Source: Caballeronia glathei
GTDB taxonomy: Bacteria; Pseudomonadota; Gammaproteobacteria; Burkholderiales; Burkholderiaceae
NCBI RefSeq assembly: GCF_000698595.1
Contig: NZ_JFHC01000022.1
Location: 1-64,000, forward strand
Direction: 5' to 3'
DNA length: 64,000 nt
In this document: piece after piece, positions 23,879 to 32,748 of the stretch
Layout: each line of letters starts with the position of its first letter
Position numbering within the stretch: position 1 is the stretch's first letter
Translations under genes and position numbers: made by a program
The notes under the pieces: model-generated
What the model saw: the letters and a program-made list of their open reading frames with translations, nothing else
What the model was told of the DNA's origin: nothing
The model's database searches: none

Positions 23879-25069
23879 ATGCATCAACTGACTGCTTCCG
23901 ACGAGTTCTTCGACACGCTGATTGTCGGCGCGGGCTCGATCGGCGTGGCTGCCGGCTACTTTCTCAGCCGCGCGGGAAACAAGGTGCTGCTGCTCGACGC
24001 AGGCGATCCGCCTCATTCCGGCGGCTCGCATCATGGCAGTACGCGTCTTATCCGGCACGCATACGGAGAGGGGGCGGCCTATGTCCCGCTGGCGCTGCGG
24101 GCGCAGCATCTCTGGCTTGCGCTCGAGCAGGAAGCGCAGGCGCCCATTTTTACGCGGACCGGCGTCGTGAACATCGGCACGCACGATGACCCGTTCATGC
24201 GCGAGGTCGCGAGAAGCGCGTCAGAGTACGGATTGGCGCTGGAGTTTTTCGACGGTCCGCAAGCCAGCCGGCGATGGCCTGCATGGCGGCTTTCGCCCGG
24301 TCAGATGGCAGCCTTCGAACCCGACGCCGGGGTGCTGTACTGCGAGCAGGCTGTGCTCGGCTTCCGGCGGCTCGCCACCGCGCTCGGCGCGCAGCTTCGC
24401 GCGAACACGATGGTGGCGCGCATCGAGTTGCTCGATCAGGGCGGCGTCGGCGTCGTCACCGATCGGGGCGAGCGCTTCACGTGCCGCGATTTGATCGTGT
24501 GCGCCGGCAGATCGTGCCGTGATTTGCTCGAACCCCTGGGCCTCCGGGTTCCCGTTACCCGCGTCAGGAAATCCTTTGCGTGGTTCGACGGCGACCCGCT
24601 CCTGTTCGCACCGGACGTCTTCCCCGGTTTCGCCATCGCTTCGGAGGCGGGGCAGTACTATGGATTTCCTGATCTGGACGGCAGCGGCCTGAAAGTCGGC
24701 CGCCATGATGGCGGTCAGCCCGTTGGAGCGAACGCACCGCTCGCTCCTTTCGGCGACGACCCTTCCGATGTATCCGATCTCGAAGGGTTCTTGCGGCGTC
24801 ATCTGCCGGGCGCGGGAAAGCTGCGCACGGGAAAGACCTGCGAGTACGACATGACGCCGGACGAACATTTCATCATCGACAGGCTGCCTGCCTGCTCGCG
24901 CATCCACGTCGCAACCGGTTTCTCCGGACACGGGTTCAAATTCGCCAGCGCGATCGGAGAGGCGTTGGCCGAACGCATCACGCTGGGTGCGAGCCGTCTG
25001 GATCTTTCGCCTTTCTCGATGGGGCGGTTCGGCGGACTGGATCGCGCTTCTGCCGAAGGCCCGTCCTGA
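23879..25069 (+). CDS. FAD-dependent oxidase, N-methyltryptophan/sarcosine oxidase family
   Basis: A 396-aa flavoenzyme like SolA/MSOX. It opens with the Rossmann GAGSIGVAAGYFLSRAG after residue 16 and the family block GGSHHGSTRLIRHAYGEG. Cys321, in KTCEYDMTPDEHF, lies where MSOX and MTOX attach FAD covalently (the C.Y..TPDE motif), so a covalent flavin is likely. A C-terminal GFSGHGFKFASAIGEAL closes the FAD site. It should oxidise a secondary N-methyl amine to an imine, releasing H2O2. The substrate is unknown. It precedes a TPR protein on the same strand. Confidence 0.88.
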   Translation: MHQLTASDEFFDTLIVGAGSIGVAAGYFLSRAGNKVLLLDAGDPPHSGGSHHGSTRLIRHAYGEGAAYVPLALRAQHLWLALEQEAQAPIFTRTGVVNIGTHDDPFMREVARSASEYGLALEFFDGPQASRRWPAWRLSPGQMAAFEPDAGVLYCEQAVLGFRRLATALGAQLRANTMVARIELLDQGGVGVVTDRGERFTCRDLIVCAGRSCRDLLEPLGLRVPVTRVRKSFAWFDGDPLLFAPDVFPGFAIASEAGQYYGFPDLDGSGLKVGRHDGGQPVGANAPLAPFGDDPSDVSDLEGFLRRHLPGAGKLRTGKTCEYDMTPDEHFIIDRLPACSRIHVATGFSGHGFKFASAIGEALAERITLGASRLDLSPFSMGRFGGLDRASAEGPS

Positions 25070-25345
25070 CGCGCGCCATCACGCTTCACGCCTGCTGCGC
25101 GGTCATGCGGCGAATACGCGTGTCATTCTCACGGTGGCTATTCTGTCCGTCACGGGAACGTCCATCCAACCAGACGTCGCGGAATAAGTTCGCGCGCCAG
25201 GTGTTATCAACAATGCGTTGTCCCGCATAACGTGCGGCCGCGCCTGCGTGCCTGGCTCTTGCGTATGCCAGCGGCGCATCCGTCAATCGCTCGTCGGCGG
25301 GACTCGCGTCTTCCACGAGCAAGCAGCCGAAAGCCGGGCAGGGAA

Positions 25346-26803
25346 ATGGGTCGCTTCAAAGATATCTTCGGGCAAAGCCTGAGCGCAGAACGTGCCGACA
25401 CGATCGAAGGGTGGAATCGAGCCATCCTCGATTACTTCACGTTCAAGGGCGATCCGGTGTCGGAGGCGCTCGAACTGGCGCACGACCGATCGTTCGTGAT
25501 GGGCGACGTGTTTGCCGCAACGATGCTCGTCTTCGACGGCGCAACCGCAAGTTCACCGCAAGTCAGCAGCATTCTGCGCAGGCTCGAAGCGCTCCACGAT
25601 GCAGTGAGCGCGCAGGAGCAGGGCCACATACGCGCGGTACGTGCCTGCGCCGAGGGCGGCATCAGTCTGGCGGCCGGATGCTGGGACAGGGTTCTGATGG
25701 AGCATCCCCTCGATATCGTCGCCATGAAGCTCGCTCATGAAGCCTATTTCCTGATCGGCGATGCGAACGGCATGCTGCGGTCCGTATCCGCCGCGCTTCC
25801 TCACTGGCGTCCCGACATGAAAGCATACGGCTTCGTGCTCGGGCAGCATGCTTTCGGACTGGAGGAATGCCATCAGTACGCGGCCGCGGAAGGGCCGGCG
25901 CGGCTTGCGCTCGAACTCGAACCGGACGATTGCTGGGCGCTCCACGCGCTGACGCACGTGTACGAGATGCAGGGCCGCCACTTCGATTGCCTGTCGCTGC
26001 TCGATGCGATGCGCTCGCGGTGGGTGAATCAGCCGCTCCTTGCCGCGCACATCTGGTGGCATCTTGCGCTTCGGTACGTCGCGGACGGCAGATTCGAGCA
26101 AGCGCTTGCGGTCTACGACGAGCAACTCGCCAAAGTGAATGTGAGCAGCGCCTTTCGCCTCACGGACGGCACTTCGTTGCTATGGCGTCTCGAACTGGCG
26201 GGCGCGAGTGTCGGCGACCGATGGGCCGAACTGGCCGACAAGTGGTCGGCGCATGCCGGTCGGCACGCGAACGGATTTCTGGACGTACACATTGCGATGG
26301 CGCTTGCCGCCGCCGGACGACAATCCGAAGTCGAAAGATTTCTGGCTGGCTTCAACGAAGACGCTGGCGAGACGACGAGCGAACTCGGCGAAATCCGTCG
26401 ACAGGTGACCGCGCCGGCGTGCCGTGCGCTCGTGGCCTATCGTGCGGGCGACGACCGTACCGCGATCGGCACGCTGGCCTCGCTGCTGCCGGCGCTCCAT
26501 CGTATCGGCGGCAGCAACGCGCAGCGCGACCTGTTCGATCGCACGTTGAGCGCGAGCATGCTGCGCGCGGGAGAACTGGCGCGGAGTCGCGGTTTTCTGC
26601 TGCGATTGCTTGCGGAGCACCCGAATGCGGCATGGGTGCTCGACGACATGGCGACGCTCGAAGCGCAATCGAACGACCCGGCGATGGCGTCCGTTTATCG
26701 CGCCCGGGCGTCGCTTGCCGTTGCGCCGATAGCGGAGAACGGCCGCTCGCGCGCATCACTGGCAGGCGGAGCGCGGCATCAGCGTTCCGATCGACGGCAT
26801 TGA
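25346..26803 (+). CDS. TTC38-like tetratricopeptide protein
   Basis: A 485-aa soluble protein made largely of TPR-like helical pairs. Segments include LDIVAMKLAHEAYFLIGDANGM, CWALHALTHVYEMQGRHFDCLSLLDAM and RYVADGRFEQALAVYDEQLAK. The arrangement and the 'H.LTH..EMQGR' pattern fit the TTC38 family, known in eukaryotes and bacteria without a defined biochemical role. No signal peptide or membrane span is seen. I use the ATG at 25346 (GGGAA before it); an upstream Arg-rich extension is unlikely. It lies 276 bases after the oxidase and may be co-regulated. Confidence 0.78.
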   Translation: MGRFKDIFGQSLSAERADTIEGWNRAILDYFTFKGDPVSEALELAHDRSFVMGDVFAATMLVFDGATASSPQVSSILRRLEALHDAVSAQEQGHIRAVRACAEGGISLAAGCWDRVLMEHPLDIVAMKLAHEAYFLIGDANGMLRSVSAALPHWRPDMKAYGFVLGQHAFGLEECHQYAAAEGPARLALELEPDDCWALHALTHVYEMQGRHFDCLSLLDAMRSRWVNQPLLAAHIWWHLALRYVADGRFEQALAVYDEQLAKVNVSSAFRLTDGTSLLWRLELAGASVGDRWAELADKWSAHAGRHANGFLDVHIAMALAAAGRQSEVERFLAGFNEDAGETTSELGEIRRQVTAPACRALVAYRAGDDRTAIGTLASLLPALHRIGGSNAQRDLFDRTLSASMLRAGELARSRGFLLRLLAEHPNAAWVLDDMATLEAQSNDPAMASVYRARASLAVAPIAENGRSRASLAGGARHQRSDRRH

Positions 26804-26889
26804 CCGCATCCTCGCTCGCGCGGCAGCGATCGATGGTGTCCCGGCATCGCGTTTGGAGCGTCACGCGGACGTCGGTTGCGATGCCGGAA

Positions 26890-27147
26890 TCAGCTTTCGT
26901 CGTCGTCGATTTCCTTGCGGTCGCGCCGCTCCTCATTGCCACGGCGCGCACGCAGGCGCTGGCGCGACAACACGGTAATGATCTCGCCGGTGGTCGCCCC
27001 GGCAGGAACTTCGTTGCGAATGACTTTCGGCACCATCGGCAGACCCGCGCGTTGCCTTCGGAGGGCCTTGGCGATGGCTCTCCGGCAATCTTCTCCGTGG
27101 CAATCCCACTCGTCACGAATCTTTTCGCAGTAACGGCACTTGTTCAT
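26890..27147 (-). CDS. Small four-Cys zinc-finger-like protein
   Basis: An 85-aa basic protein starting at ATG 27147. The N-terminus has Cys4, Cys7, Cys16, His17 and Cys21 (MNKCRYCEKIRDEWDCHGEDC), a plausible zinc knuckle. An arginine-rich middle and an acidic tail (KEIDDDES) follow. No family is recognised with confidence. The composition suggests nucleic-acid or protein binding. It is convergent with the TPR gene and its leader region faces the Hfq gene. Confidence 0.55.
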   Translation of the reverse strand: MNKCRYCEKIRDEWDCHGEDCRRAIAKALRRQRAGLPMVPKVIRNEVPAGATTGEIITVLSRQRLRARRGNEERRDRKEIDDDES

Positions 27148-27671
27148 GGTGAATAGTCTACCGCGCAATCACGCGGGGGAATCTTGCCGGTCCATGGCCG
27201 CCGATGCCCGCCGTGCGGCCTCCCGGCAGCCATTTTCGCACGGGCGTTCGGAGCGCGTATTCGCTTGCTTCGCACACCCTGCTGGTGTGAATCGCAAAAG
27301 CGGGGGTTCGCGCGGCGGTCACACTTCGCGAGCGTCCTCGCACGCACGGCCCGCATCACGGGCGGCGTGCAGATGCGCCGTGGATACGCTTCGCATTCAC
27401 CCTGATCGGCGCGCGATTGACATCACAACATCAACGAGGTGGTGGATAATCCGATTTTCCCTCGATGGGCCAGCGCAGGGCGGGTCGATGCAAAATGCAG
27501 TCGGCGCGCCGGGCATTTCGGGAAAAATGTCGTCTGTGCGCAAACGGATCGAAGCCAATCATCATGTGAATGATTGTCTCGCGCAGCCAGAGGGAACGCA
27601 CGCATGCGTTGTTTTAGCGCGGCCCGTGCGACGATACTCGATCCATCAATGAGCCCCGCAAACTGAACACA
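27148..27671. other. Long leader region upstream of the Hfq-like gene
   Basis: No coding frame here is convincing. A 7-bp inverted repeat, CAATCAT and ATGATTG (27556-27576, spacer 7), lies about 95 bases before the Hfq start. TTGACA at 27417 and GATAAT at 27445 are too far apart (22 bases) to be a confident promoter. The space could hold a small RNA, but nothing in the sequence proves it. Confidence 0.35.
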
Positions 27672-27998
27672 ATGTCGACGACCAACGCTCCCCAGTCATC
27701 GCAGAATGAAGTACTTAACGCCATGCGCAAGGAGCGCAAGCGCGTGGAGATTTACCTCGTCAACGGCATCCGGCTGGTCGGTCATATCGAATCGTTCGAC
27801 CCGTACCTGGTCATGCTGCGCACGCCCGTCGGCGTCCAGGCGGTGTACAAGCATGCCATCTCGACGCTGCAGCCCGAGTCGGGCGCGAGTCGCGGCGGCC
27901 CACGCAAACCGCCGAGGGCGAAGCCCGACGCGACCGGCGACGCGCCCGTCGTGATTCAGCGCAAGCGCCGCGCAATGCCGGGCGATAACCGGGAATAG
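27672..27998 (+). CDS. hfq: Hfq-family RNA chaperone, C-terminally extended paralogue
   Basis: A 108-aa Sm-like protein. The Sm1 segment [25 protein letters not shown] and the Sm2 segment [10 protein letters not shown] carry the Hfq signature. The proximal-site Gln (QNEVLN), the rim RKER, the distal Tyr in EIYLVNG and the Y-K-H triad all correspond to E. coli Hfq residues. After residue about 70 a basic, Pro/Arg-rich tail replaces the usual C-terminus. The main hfq of Burkholderiaceae sits beside hflX on chromosome 1, so this is probably a second copy (Hfq2-type). It likely binds a different RNA set. Confidence 0.9.
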   Translation: MSTTNAPQSSQNEVLNAMRKERKRVEIYLVNGIRLVGHIESFDPYLVMLRTPVGVQAVYKHAISTLQPESGASRGGPRKPPRAKPDATGDAPVVIQRKRRAMPGDNRE

Positions 27999-28173
27999 GC
28001 GACGCGCCGTTGCTCGCGGCGCGCGCGCCGGCCGGCGTGAGCACCGCTTCGCAACATAGGCTGTGATCTCAAAGCCACGTCGAATTTTGATCGACTAGGG
28101 TTTTCCCTGATCTCGTGCCTATACTGTCCGTGACTTTCTTGTGCACCAACCCGTCCCACGACAGGAGCACCAG

Positions 28174-29484
28174 ATGCATGGACATCGAGACCACAGGGTA
28201 GTGATCGTCGGCGGCGGAGCGGGAGGACTCGAGCTCGCGTCCCGCCTTGGCAGGCGCTTCGGGCCGCGGCGCGTGACGCTCGTCGACAAGCACCTCTTTC
28301 ACATCTGGAAGCCGAGCCTGCATGAAGTCGCCGCAGGCACGCTGGATGTCAACAAGGAAGGCCTTTCCTACGCGATGCTGGCCAAGCATTGCGGCTTCAC
28401 TTTCGTGCCCGGAGAAGTCCTTGGTCTGGACCGCGCAGGCAAGTTTGCGCATCTCGGGCCGCTCATGTCGGATCAGGGCGAAGAAGTCGTGCCGCCTCGT
28501 GACGTGTCCTACGATTCGCTGGTATTCGCGGTCGGGAGCAAGTCGAATTTCTATGGCACCCCGGGAGTCGCGGAGCACGCGTTCGCCCTCGACTCGATGA
28601 CCGAAGCCGAGCGTTTTCGCCTCAGGCTGCTGCGTGCGTTGAACGCGATGCATGCCGCGAAGCGCGCGGGCAACGGGCGGCCGCTCAATATCGTGATCGT
28701 GGGCGGCGGCGCGACGGGGGTCGAGCTGGCGGCGGAGCTGCGCGAAGCGTGTGCGAGCATCACGCTCTATGGGCTGACCGGCATCGAACCTCGCGAAGAC
28801 ATTCGCATCACGGTCATCGAAGGCGCACCGCGCATCCTGGCACCGCTGCCCGAAAAGCTCTCACAGGCGGCTCACGCGCTTTTGTCGGCGCGAGGCATCG
28901 ACGTGATGACCGGCGTTCGCGTGGCAAACGTCGAGGCGAACGGGCTGAAGGACACGCGTGGAACCTTCTATCCGGCGGACATCTGCGTCTGGGCAGCCGG
29001 CATCGAGGCGCCCGCGTTCCTCGGCGAACTGGGGCTCGTCACGAACGGGCTGAATCAGCTGGTCGTGGACGAATTCCTGCGTACCGTCGACCCCGATATC
29101 CACGCACTCGGAGATTGCGCCCAGGCGCCGTGGACGGCACGTTCGAAGTCCGTGCCTGCCCGCGCCCAGGCCGCGCATCAGCAGGCCGCGTATCTGTTCA
29201 GGAGCCTGACGTCGCGCATGAAAGGGGCGCAGCGCTCGTCCGGTCCGTTCGTCTATCGCGACCACGGATCGCTGGTTTCTGTCGGGCAGGCGGAAGGTGT
29301 CGGGAGTCTGATGGGCGTGCTGGTCGGCAAGAGTCTCTACGTCCAGGGCCAGTTGGCGCGGATGATGTATGCCAGTCTCCATCTTCTGCACCATCAGGCC
29401 GTGATCGGGACGCTGCCGACGGCCCTTGCCGCGCTCGGCCGTTTCCTGATGAAGCGGACATCGCCGCGCGTCAAGCTGCACTGA
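28174..29484 (+). CDS. ndh: Type II NADH:quinone oxidoreductase (NDH-2)
   Basis: A 436-aa peripheral membrane flavoprotein that passes electrons from NADH to quinone without pumping protons. It has two dinucleotide-binding motifs: VVIVGGGAGGLELASRLG near the N-terminus for FAD and IVIVGGGATGVELAAELRE near 185 for NADH. A FAD-closing segment VDPDIHALGDCAQAP follows, and the C-terminus is hydrophobic (LHLLHHQAVIGT). ACAGGAGCA precedes ATG 28174. A -10-like TATACT is at 28120. It is monocistronic. Confidence 0.88.
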   Translation: MHGHRDHRVVIVGGGAGGLELASRLGRRFGPRRVTLVDKHLFHIWKPSLHEVAAGTLDVNKEGLSYAMLAKHCGFTFVPGEVLGLDRAGKFAHLGPLMSDQGEEVVPPRDVSYDSLVFAVGSKSNFYGTPGVAEHAFALDSMTEAERFRLRLLRALNAMHAAKRAGNGRPLNIVIVGGGATGVELAAELREACASITLYGLTGIEPREDIRITVIEGAPRILAPLPEKLSQAAHALLSARGIDVMTGVRVANVEANGLKDTRGTFYPADICVWAAGIEAPAFLGELGLVTNGLNQLVVDEFLRTVDPDIHALGDCAQAPWTARSKSVPARAQAAHQQAAYLFRSLTSRMKGAQRSSGPFVYRDHGSLVSVGQAEGVGSLMGVLVGKSLYVQGQLARMMYASLHLLHHQAVIGTLPTALAALGRFLMKRTSPRVKLH

Positions 29485-29649
29485 TCGAGAACATGCCGCT
29501 GCGCTGAATGCGGCGGCTCTCCCGATGATCGCGATGGCCCGAACCTTCCCTCGATCTGACGCAACTAACTGTCTGTCCTTCAACCGCCTGGCAACGAAAT
29601 GCCGGCGGTGGGGCACCAAACACTGTTCGTCAATGAACCCCCGGAAACC

Positions 29650-29666
29650 GTATATACTGTTTATAC
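29650..29666. promoter_or_regulatory. Promoter/short inverted repeat before the basic-tailed protein
   Basis: A GTATA...TATAC inverted repeat (29650-29654, 29662-29666) contains TATACT at 29653-29658, a good -10 candidate about 29 bases from the ATG. Because the gene product has a ribbon-helix-helix-like domain, autorepression here is plausible. Confidence 0.35.
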
Positions 29667-29686
29667 CGTTATTACCGGGAACATCG

Positions 29687-30175
29687 ATGAATACACCTAG
29701 TACGAAACCGCCGACCAAGAAAGCCTTCCACTTTCCGAAGAGCGGCGAAAAGCCCCTCCCTGCAGCCGACGCACCGGCCGCGAAAGCTCGCAAGCCCGCA
29801 GTGAAGACAAAGCCCGCGAAGGAAATCAAGGCGGCCGTGAAGACGGGGGCCGCATCGAAGAAGACGTCATCCGCAAAGAGCGAAGCAAAGGAAGTCGCAG
29901 TCAAGGTGCCGGAGCCTGCCACCAACGGATCGACTGAAAAGCAGCGGCGTGTGAAGAAGGAAAAGGTCGTTCGCGACAGCTTCACCATGCCCAAGTCGGA
30001 TTACGAGAAAATCGCCGCACTCAAGAAGCGCTGTCTGGCTGCGGGCGTCACCGCCAAGAAGAGCGAACTGTTGCGCGCCGCGCTTCAGTTGCTCGCCGGA
30101 GCGTCCGAAAAGCAGCTCGTTGCGGCGGTATCCGCGCTCGAGCAAGTCAAGACGGGACGCCCCGCAAAGTCCTAG
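29687..30175 (+). CDS. Basic-tailed DNA-binding protein (histone-like N-terminus, RHH-like C-terminus)
   Basis: A 162-aa protein. Residues 1 to about 95 are Lys/Ala/Pro-rich and low in complexity (repeated KPAVKTKPAKE-type units), resembling histone-H1-like or AlgP tails. Residues about 100-162 (RDSFTMPKSDYEKIAALKKR, then TAKKSELLRAALQLL) look like a ribbon-helix-helix or related small DNA-binding fold. Together they suggest a nucleoid-associated protein. The ATG at 29687 is preferred because the domain architecture is complete from there. It has no partner gene. Confidence 0.7.
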   Translation: MNTPSTKPPTKKAFHFPKSGEKPLPAADAPAAKARKPAVKTKPAKEIKAAVKTGAASKKTSSAKSEAKEVAVKVPEPATNGSTEKQRRVKKEKVVRDSFTMPKSDYEKIAALKKRCLAAGVTAKKSELLRAALQLLAGASEKQLVAAVSALEQVKTGRPAKS

Positions 30176-30369
30176 TCATGCCGCGCGGCCGATTGCATGG
30201 CGCAGTCGCCCGCGTCGTGGATTCGCCCCGAACAGCGGCTTGCAGCCGGTCCGTGCGCGTACACGCGAGCGGCCGCAAGCCGCGCACGAATTGATCGGAC
30301 ACGGTGAGATCCGCACGCCGCGTCCGATCTCGCCTCCCGCACGGTGCATGGCGCGGCAAGCTTGCTCCC

Positions 30370-30520
30370 GATCCACGGGACAAAGCACGCGGCGGCCCAT
30401 CAGCGCGGCGAGGCGGATCGGCAGGGCGTCGTCGAACGTGCCGTGCGCGGCGAAGACCGGCGTGTCGCGGTTCGCCTCGCCGAAGCCTGCGTCGATCAGG
30501 TTCCTCGCCGTCTCTGAGAC
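30370..30520 (-). pseudogene. Phospholipase/carboxylesterase remnant
   Basis: Leftward translation reads ANRDTPVFAAHGTFDDALPI. This is the catalytic-Asp strand of alpha/beta-hydrolase carboxylesterases (usual NRDTP.F.AHG..D..VP). The GFSQG nucleophile and a start codon are missing, an in-frame TGA lies just upstream near 30540, and the downstream part lacks the H-S-V catalytic histidine segment. The remainder of 30176-30815 shows no gene. Confidence 0.4.
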
Positions 30521-30815
30521 CGTACCGGAGTGGTCGTTTCAGCCTCCACGCTATCACCCGTGGCAAAGCGCACCGGAGCCGGCTGGCATCCCGCAGACCC
30601 GCAGTCGTTCATAAACATAAGTCTATGATGTGTTAAACAATGTTTAACTGTCGTGAATGCACGTGGGGCGTTATTCTCGAGGAGCAGTTCCGAGGCGGCC
30701 GCGGGCTCGTAGCGTGGCGCGCGGCGATTGCATCGCGCACCCGCAGCGGTGCCAGCGAGCCACCAACGTGTACGCATAAGGAGACGGTGCGGGTCGCACC
30801 GCGCATCAGCCGCAT

Positions 30816-31760
30816 ATGACGACTACCCTTGTTTATTCCCACGCCGCGTGTCTGGAACATCGTCCGGGACCTGCTCATCCGGAGTCGCCCGAGCGCCTGA
30901 AGGCCGTGCTCGGCGCGCTGCGCGCGCCTGAGTTTTCGTCGCTGGAGTGGCGGGAAGCGCCGATGGGCACGCTCGAACAAGTGGAATTGATCCACGACCG
31001 CGACTTCGTCGACGAAATCGCGGACATTGCCCCGCAGCACGGCTACATACCGCTCGACGGCGGCGACACGGTGATGTCGCCGGGATCGTGGGAAGCGGTG
31101 ATGCGTTGCGTCGGCGCGGCCTGCGCCGGCGTCGATGCGGTGATGGACGCGCAGGCGCGCAACGTGTTCTGTGCCACTCGCCCGTGCGGCCACCACGCCG
31201 AGCCGGCCCGGGCAATGGGCTTTTGCATCTTCAACCAGGCCGCGATCGCGGCAGCCTACGCTTACGAAGTGCACAAGCTGGAGCGCGTCGCGGTCGTCGA
31301 TTTCGACGTGCATCATGGCAACGGCACGCAGGCGGCGTTTTTCAACCGACCGGAGCTTTTCTACGCCTCCAGCCACCAGTCGCCGCTCTATCCCGGCACG
31401 GGTTCCGCGTCGGAGACCGGCGTGAGCCACAACATCGTCAATGTCCCGCTGCCTCGCGGCTGCGATTCGGCGCTCTTTCGCGCCCGGATCGAGGCGGACA
31501 TGTTGCCGGCGGTGCGCCAGTTCAACCCGGAACTCATCATCATTTCAGCCGGCTTCGACGCGCACCGTCTGGACCCGCTCGCGGGCCTGAGCCTCGAAGA
31601 CGACGATTTCGGCTGGATTACCCGTGAGCTGATGCGTATCGCCGATGCGGCGTGCGAAGGGCGCATCGTGTCGATTCTGGAGGGCGGCTACAGTCTGGAC
31701 GGGCTGGCTACGGGTACCGCCGCGCATGTCCGGGCGCTGATGGGCGTCCAGGCTCGCTGA
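30816..31760 (+). CDS. Histone deacetylase-family Zn hydrolase (class II-like)
   Basis: A 314-aa arginase-fold deacetylase. It has the N-terminal HPESPERL block, the catalytic His pair in RPCGHHAEP (H126, H127), zinc ligands D164 and H166 in VDFDVHHGNGT and D248 in SAGFDAHRLDPL, and a terminal LEGGYSLDGL. All catalytic residues of class II HDAC-like bacterial amidohydrolases (HDAH group) are present. Natural substrates may be acetylated polyamines, small amides or acyl-lysines. It is a single gene, convergent with the amidohydrolase downstream. Confidence 0.93.
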   Translation: MTTTLVYSHAACLEHRPGPAHPESPERLKAVLGALRAPEFSSLEWREAPMGTLEQVELIHDRDFVDEIADIAPQHGYIPLDGGDTVMSPGSWEAVMRCVGAACAGVDAVMDAQARNVFCATRPCGHHAEPARAMGFCIFNQAAIAAAYAYEVHKLERVAVVDFDVHHGNGTQAAFFNRPELFYASSHQSPLYPGTGSASETGVSHNIVNVPLPRGCDSALFRARIEADMLPAVRQFNPELIIISAGFDAHRLDPLAGLSLEDDDFGWITRELMRIADAACEGRIVSILEGGYSLDGLATGTAAHVRALMGVQAR

Positions 31761-31814
31761 GCGGATCGGGCCGCAATTCGTTCATTACGGCTACGCCCGG
31801 TTTCCGAAGCGTTC

Positions 31815-32711
31815 TCAGCAGGGGAAGCGAAACAGCGCGCGCGGGGCGTCGCGCAGTATCACCCTGCGCACCGAAGCGTCCGGCACCCAATGGTCGAGCG
31901 CATCGCGCGATGCGCCATAGTCGATCAGCTCCTGATGCTGCGTGTGCGGCCAGTCGCTTCCCCACACCAGACGAACGGCGCCGAACGAGTCCAGTAACGC
32001 GTGGGCCAGTTCTTTCCCCACGTCGAGGCCCGACGTGCCGCCTCCCGACCGGTAGGCCGCCGAGAGCTTCACCCAGACCCGCCCGCTTTGCGCCGTCGAG
32101 AGCAGATAGCGGAAACCGGGATCGCTCGCGCCGAGTGCGGGCTCGGGCCGGCCGAAATGATCGACCACGACGGTGCAGCCCGCCTCCAGCAGCGAGCTCA
32201 CGACCATCGGCAGGTCCGCTGCGTTGCAATGGACTTCGACGTGCCATCCGAGCGCGTTCACGCGCGCGAGCAGTTCGAGCCAGTGCCGCGCGCGAAGATC
32301 GGGCAGCGGCAGCCCGATCAGGTTCAGGCGCACGCCCACGACCCCGGACGCCGCGAGCTGGCGCATCTCTTCCTCGGGGATTGACGGATCGACCACCGCG
32401 ACGCCGCGAAACCGATGCGGATAGCGTCGCAGCACGTCTAGAAAGAACGAGTTGTCCGTGCCGAGAAAGCTGGGCTGCACGAGCACGGCATGCGTGATGC
32501 CGCGGGTTCGCAGATGATCCGCGTAGACGTGGAGTGTCGCGTCGTAATCCGGCGCGTGGCGCCGCTGCGGCGCGAGCGGCAGGCCGCGCACGAACACGTG
32601 GGCATGAGTGTCGATGGCTTCGACGGCTGTGTCGTTCGACGCGAGCCATCCGGCATTTTGCGGCGCGAGCGTGCCGGTTTCGTCAGTAGGGGTCATGTGC
32701 ACTGGGTTCAT
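31815..32711 (-). CDS. LigI-like amidohydrolase (PF04909)
   Basis: A 298-aa TIM-barrel hydrolase resembling 2-pyrone-4,6-dicarboxylate lactonase. It has DTHAHVFVRGLPLAPQRRHAP near residue 35, then THAVLVQPSFLGTDNSFFLD, HCNAADLP in the middle and LVWGSDWPHTQH near the end. ATGs at 32711 and 32696 are both possible and neither has a strong ribosome site; I use the outer one. It follows the MFS gene by 37 bases, so the two form a transport-plus-lactonase operon. The ring-fission or lactone substrate is not determined. Confidence 0.83.
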   Translation of the reverse strand: MNPVHMTPTDETGTLAPQNAGWLASNDTAVEAIDTHAHVFVRGLPLAPQRRHAPDYDATLHVYADHLRTRGITHAVLVQPSFLGTDNSFFLDVLRRYPHRFRGVAVVDPSIPEEEMRQLAASGVVGVRLNLIGLPLPDLRARHWLELLARVNALGWHVEVHCNAADLPMVVSSLLEAGCTVVVDHFGRPEPALGASDPGFRYLLSTAQSGRVWVKLSAAYRSGGGTSGLDVGKELAHALLDSFGAVRLVWGSDWPHTQHQELIDYGASRDALDHWVPDASVRRVILRDAPRALFRFPC

Positions 32712-32748
32712 CGTTCGCGGATTTCGGTGAGCGGCCTTCGTCCAGCCC

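Noticed and set aside
27417..27450. TTGACA...GATAAT as the Hfq promoter
   Set aside because: The spacer is 22 bases, outside the functional range for sigma70.
29495..29513. GCCGC/GCGGC hairpin after the NDH-2 gene as terminator
   Set aside because: Five-base arms without a T-tract; such pairs are common by chance in this GC-rich DNA.
30176..30400. 74-residue leftward frame as a small Cys-containing protein
   Set aside because: It continues the frame of the esterase remnant and shows no conserved domain or start signal.
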